A program made the translations under genes and the position numbers. Positions 61,932-64,000 of a DNA stretch of 64,000 nucleotides are shown here, piece after piece (position 1 is the stretch's first letter; each line of letters starts with the position of its first letter). Under the pieces are notes generated by a model. It saw only the letters and a list, made by a program, of their open reading frames with translations. It was not told the origin of the DNA and did no database searches. This DNA is from Paenarthrobacter ureafaciens (GTDB lineage: Bacteria > Actinomycetota > Actinomycetes > Actinomycetales > Micrococcaceae). Location of the stretch: contig NZ_SBHM01000006.1 of the NCBI RefSeq assembly GCF_004028095.1, positions 248,001 through 312,000 on the forward strand. Direction: 5' to 3'.

Positions 61932-62701
61932 CAGACCACCACCGTCATTCCGCCGTCGACGAAGATCGTCTGGCCGTTGACGAAGTTGGAGGCCTGCGAC
62001 GCCAGCCAAACAGTGGGTCCGGCGAGGTCAGCCACCGTGCCCCAGCGGTTGGCGGGCGTCCTGCCCAGGATCCACGAGTTGAAGTCTTGGTCGTCAACCA
62101 GGTTCTGGGTCATTTCCGTGTGGATGTATCCCGGTGCAATGCCGTTGATTTGCAGCCCGGAAGCTGCCCATTCCGCGGTCATGGCGCGGGTCAGGTTCCG
62201 CAAGCCGCCTTTGGCCGCAACATAGGGCGCGATGGTGGGGCGGGCGAGGTCGGTCTGCACCGAGCAGATGTTGATGATCTTGCCGCTGCCCCTGGGGATC
62301 ATGTGCCGGGCAGCTTCACGGCCCACCAGGAAGGCGCTGGTGAGGTCGGTGGTGATGACGCGTTCCCAGTCCTTGACGTCAAGGTCGAGCATGGGAACCC
62401 GGTGCTGGATGCCGGCATTGTTGACCAGGATGTCCAGTGGGCCGACGTTCTTCTCGACCCAGTCCACGCCCTCAGCGGCGGAGGCAGCGTCGGTGACATC
62501 GAAAGCCCGGCTTTGGACCCGTCCTTCGGGGTAATCGGCGGCCATTGCCTGCTGCGCAGCCTGAAGCCGCTCGCTGTTGATTCCGTTCAGCACCACCGTC
62601 GCCCCGGCATCGGCAAGGCCCCGGGCGAGGGCGTTGCCGATCCCCCGGCTTGAACCGGTGACCAGCGCAACGCGGCCGGTCAGATCGAATAGTCCACTCA
62701 T
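61931..62701 (-). CDS. idnO: SDR oxidoreductase, gluconate 5-dehydrogenase-like
   Basis: This 256-aa classical SDR begins LFDLTGRVALVTGSSRGIGNALARGL. VNNAGIQHRVPM, ICSVQTDLARPTIAPYVAAKGG (Ser, Tyr, Lys) and GRTPANRWGTVADLAGPTVWLAS follow; the last stretch is typical of gluconate 5-dehydrogenases, which interconvert 5-ketogluconate and gluconate. ATG 62701 has AAGGAAA ~12 nt upstream; the longer open frame is Pro-rich and unlikely. It is coupled to idnD. Confidence 0.87.
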   Translation of the reverse strand: MSGLFDLTGRVALVTGSSRGIGNALARGLADAGATVVLNGINSERLQAAQQAMAADYPEGRVQSRAFDVTDAASAAEGVDWVEKNVGPLDILVNNAGIQHRVPMLDLDVKDWERVITTDLTSAFLVGREAARHMIPRGSGKIINICSVQTDLARPTIAPYVAAKGGLRNLTRAMTAEWAASGLQINGIAPGYIHTEMTQNLVDDQDFNSWILGRTPANRWGTVADLAGPTVWLASQASNFVNGQTIFVDGGMTVVV

Positions 62702-62768
62702 GGTTATGTTGATTTCCTTCGTGTTCGGGTCCGGCAAGGGCTTGTTCGTGCCGGTCGGATGGGATTTG

Positions 62769-63728
62769 TTAGCTGTTGGCCGGCGACCCGGCGGCCGGTG
62801 ACCCGGCCGGCGGTGACCAGGCGGGAATGGCGCCCAGGTTGGCGACGGTTTGCCGGACAACGGCCAGGTCCTGGTCACCCAGCCCTTGGCGCTTCAGTTC
62901 GGCGTAAAGCTCAGTGGCGGCCGTCGCGATAGGGACAGCGGTCCCGGCTGCCCGGGCGCTGTCCAGGACAAAGCCGAGGTCCTTGTGCATGAATTTAGCG
63001 GGACCCGTGGGGTGGTAGTCCTTGGCTGCGAGGCGGGGTCCAATGACCTCCAGGACACGGCTTCCCGCCAAGCCGCCGGACAGGACGTCAAACAGGGCTT
63101 CCACATCCATGCCCGAGTGTTCGGCGAGTTCCGCCGCCTCGGCGAGTGCCGCCGTCGTACTTCCCACGATCAACTGGTTGCACGCCTTGGCGAGCGACCC
63201 GGATCCCAGTCCGCCCATGCGCCGGACCGTGGAACCCATGGTCGAAAAAAGCGGGTGAAGCCGCTCGAAGTCCGCCTCGGATGCGCCCACCATGATGGCG
63301 AGCGTCCCCTGCTGCGCGCCCACCGTGCCGCCGCTGACCGGCGCATCCACCACTACGGCTTTCCCGGCACTGGCCTCGGCCACGGTGTCACCGAACCGTC
63401 GGACTTCGATCGGGGAGACACTGCTCATGATGACGACGGCGGTACCTGCTGCCGGGGGCACGGCCCGCCACGCGGACAGCAGGCCAGTGGCTGCGTCCTC
63501 GATGAAGGGCAGGTCAGGCAGCATGAACACGATGACCGGCTCATCCCGCAGATCGCCGACGCTGGCCGCGCGCTTAATGGCCGGAACCGCGTCGAAGGCG
63601 CCTTCGGACCTGTTCCATCCCGTCACGTCCCAGCCGCCCGCAGCCAGGTTCGCGGCCATCGGAGCCCCCATCAGGCCCAGGCCTACGAAGCCTGCCCGCC
63701 TGCCGGGAGCCGATCCGGTGCTGTTCAT
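62769..63728 (-). CDS. NAD(P)-dependent beta-hydroxyacid dehydrogenase
   Basis: This 319-aa member of the 3-hydroxyisobutyrate/tartronate semialdehyde reductase family has GFVGLGLMGAPMAANLAAGG (~13-32), APVSGGTVGAQQGTLAIMVG as substrate signature and KACNQLIVG with catalytic Lys. MHKDLGFVLDSARAAGTAVP follows. The C-terminus ends in an imperfect repeat ([13 protein letters not shown]) with repetitive GC-rich DNA. Its direction and location suggest sugar-acid metabolism, but the exact substrate is unknown. Confidence 0.88.
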   Translation of the reverse strand: MNSTGSAPGRRAGFVGLGLMGAPMAANLAAGGWDVTGWNRSEGAFDAVPAIKRAASVGDLRDEPVIVFMLPDLPFIEDAATGLLSAWRAVPPAAGTAVVIMSSVSPIEVRRFGDTVAEASAGKAVVVDAPVSGGTVGAQQGTLAIMVGASEADFERLHPLFSTMGSTVRRMGGLGSGSLAKACNQLIVGSTTAALAEAAELAEHSGMDVEALFDVLSGGLAGSRVLEVIGPRLAAKDYHPTGPAKFMHKDLGFVLDSARAAGTAVPIATAATELYAELKRQGLGDQDLAVVRQTVANLGAIPAWSPPAGSPAAGSPANS

Positions 63729-63768
63729 GGGTTCGCCCTCACTTCTTCGTGGTCATATCGGAGAAATC

Positions 63769-63805
63769 TGTTCAATATCCTAGCCGTCATTCAGTATGAT
63801 GAACA
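63769..63805. promoter_or_regulatory. Inverted repeat between divergent dehydrogenase genes
   Basis: TGTTCA (63769-63774) and TGAACA (63800-63805) bracket the divergent promoter region, 25 nt apart. A possible operator for a regulator such as the nearby GntR protein; evidence is only the repeat. Confidence 0.3.
63795..63800 (+). promoter_or_regulatory. -10 box of leaderless gene (hydroxyacid dehydrogenase start)
   Basis: TATGAT ends 7 nt before the ATG at 63808. Confidence 0.55.
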
Positions 63806-63807
63806 CT

Positions 63808-64000
63808 ATGACGACTGATGAACTTACCATCGCGATCGCTGTGCCCCTCGAAGCTGAGTACGTAGAGCAGATCCGTGCTGTTGACCCTTCCGTGACCGTC
63901 CTCTACGAGCCGGACCTGCTGCCCCCCGAGCGTTTCCCGGCCGACCACGCCGGCGACCCCCGCTTCGAGCGCACCCCTGAGCAGGACGAGCGCTACTGGT
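63808..64000 (+). CDS. Probable D-2-hydroxyacid dehydrogenase, N-terminal part
   Basis: Only the first 64 residues lie in the window (MTTDELTIAIAVPLEAEYVE, RAVDPSVTVLYEPDLLPPER, DPRFERTPEQDERYW). The start resembles actinobacterial D-2-hydroxyacid dehydrogenases, with a beta-alpha-beta first unit and the LLPPERFPADH region. The gene runs off the end of the window. Divergent from the beta-hydroxyacid dehydrogenase, with a leaderless start. Confidence 0.65.
   Translation, partial: MTTDELTIAIAVPLEAEYVEQIRAVDPSVTVLYEPDLLPPERFPADHAGDPRFERTPEQDERYW

Noticed and set aside
1..64000. CRISPR arrays, insertion sequences, prophage or integrated elements
   Set aside because: No repeat-spacer pattern, transposase, integrase or duplicated tRNA end was seen; gene order is housekeeping throughout.

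Overview
The window reads as ordinary chromosome from a high-GC actinobacterium of the Micrococcaceae, close to Arthrobacter/Paenarthrobacter. Evidence: the gene order rne-rplU-rpmA-obgE-proB-proA-nadD-rsfS; a clpX-clpP2-clpP1-tig block; a ClgR-like operator in front of clpP1; a translational T-box upstream of ileS; a DsbA-like protein of the mycothiol-dependent nitroreductase family; MptB-, VKOR- and trHbO-type proteins; and many genes that appear to be transcribed without a leader. I see no insertion sequence, prophage, CRISPR array or integrated plasmid.

Layout. 1-520: two near-identical tRNA-Ala transcription units. 521-8230 (minus): rsfS, a disordered tail-anchored protein, nadD, a small membrane protein, proA, proB, obgE, rpmA and rplU. 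8573-10180 (minus): a ThiD-TenA fusion under a TPP riboswitch. 10334-13705 (minus): RNase E/G with long disordered ends, followed by a 475-bp region with a strong hairpin. 14182-17222: VKOR (plus), then ndk, a DUF4233-like protein and folC (minus). 17226-20770 (minus): ileS and its T-box. 20855-26615: a phosphodiesterase-like membrane protein, an SDR, valS and an Fpg/Nei glycosylase. 26641-31878: a DsbA-like protein, the Clp/trigger factor proteostasis block and tRNA-Pro. 32006-34636: tRNA-Gly, nei2, rpiB and a membrane protein. 34791-43617: pepN, osmC, an epimerase, mscS-globin, a thioesterase and ettA. 43694-48502: a lipoprotein, tRNA-Arg, an SSB paralogue, an AlkD-like protein, MptB, orn and tRNA-His. 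48635-53480: def, an acyltransferase-like protein, an exported HNH nuclease, a long GAPDH and rnpB. 53534-58296: yaaA, a coiled-coil zinc-ribbon relative, Nif3, msrA, cysK and cysE. 58463-64000: gnd, a GntR regulator, an L-idonate/gluconate oxidation cluster and the start of a probable D-2-hydroxyacid dehydrogenase.

The genes fall into functional groups: translation and RNA turnover (tRNAs, rnpB, rne, orn, rsfS, ileS, valS, L21, L27, Obg, EttA, def), protein quality control (ClpXP1P2, trigger factor, PepN), cofactor synthesis (nadD, folC, thiDE), base-excision and alkylation repair, cysteine and proline synthesis, and gluconate/pentose phosphate metabolism.

I found no clear new multi-gene system. 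The most notable signals are regulatory. Thirteen genes have a TANNNT -10 box exactly 6-7 nt before the start codon. A 16-bp perfect inverted repeat covers the osmC promoter and start. The ileS T-box overlaps the Shine-Dalgarno through a visible 6-bp sequestrator. A ClgR-consensus site precedes clpP1. Repeats lie around the gnd/gntR promoters. Many starts given here are moved downstream of the longest open frame because a Shine-Dalgarno site or -10 box supports the internal codon. All statements about families rest on recognition of motifs by eye.
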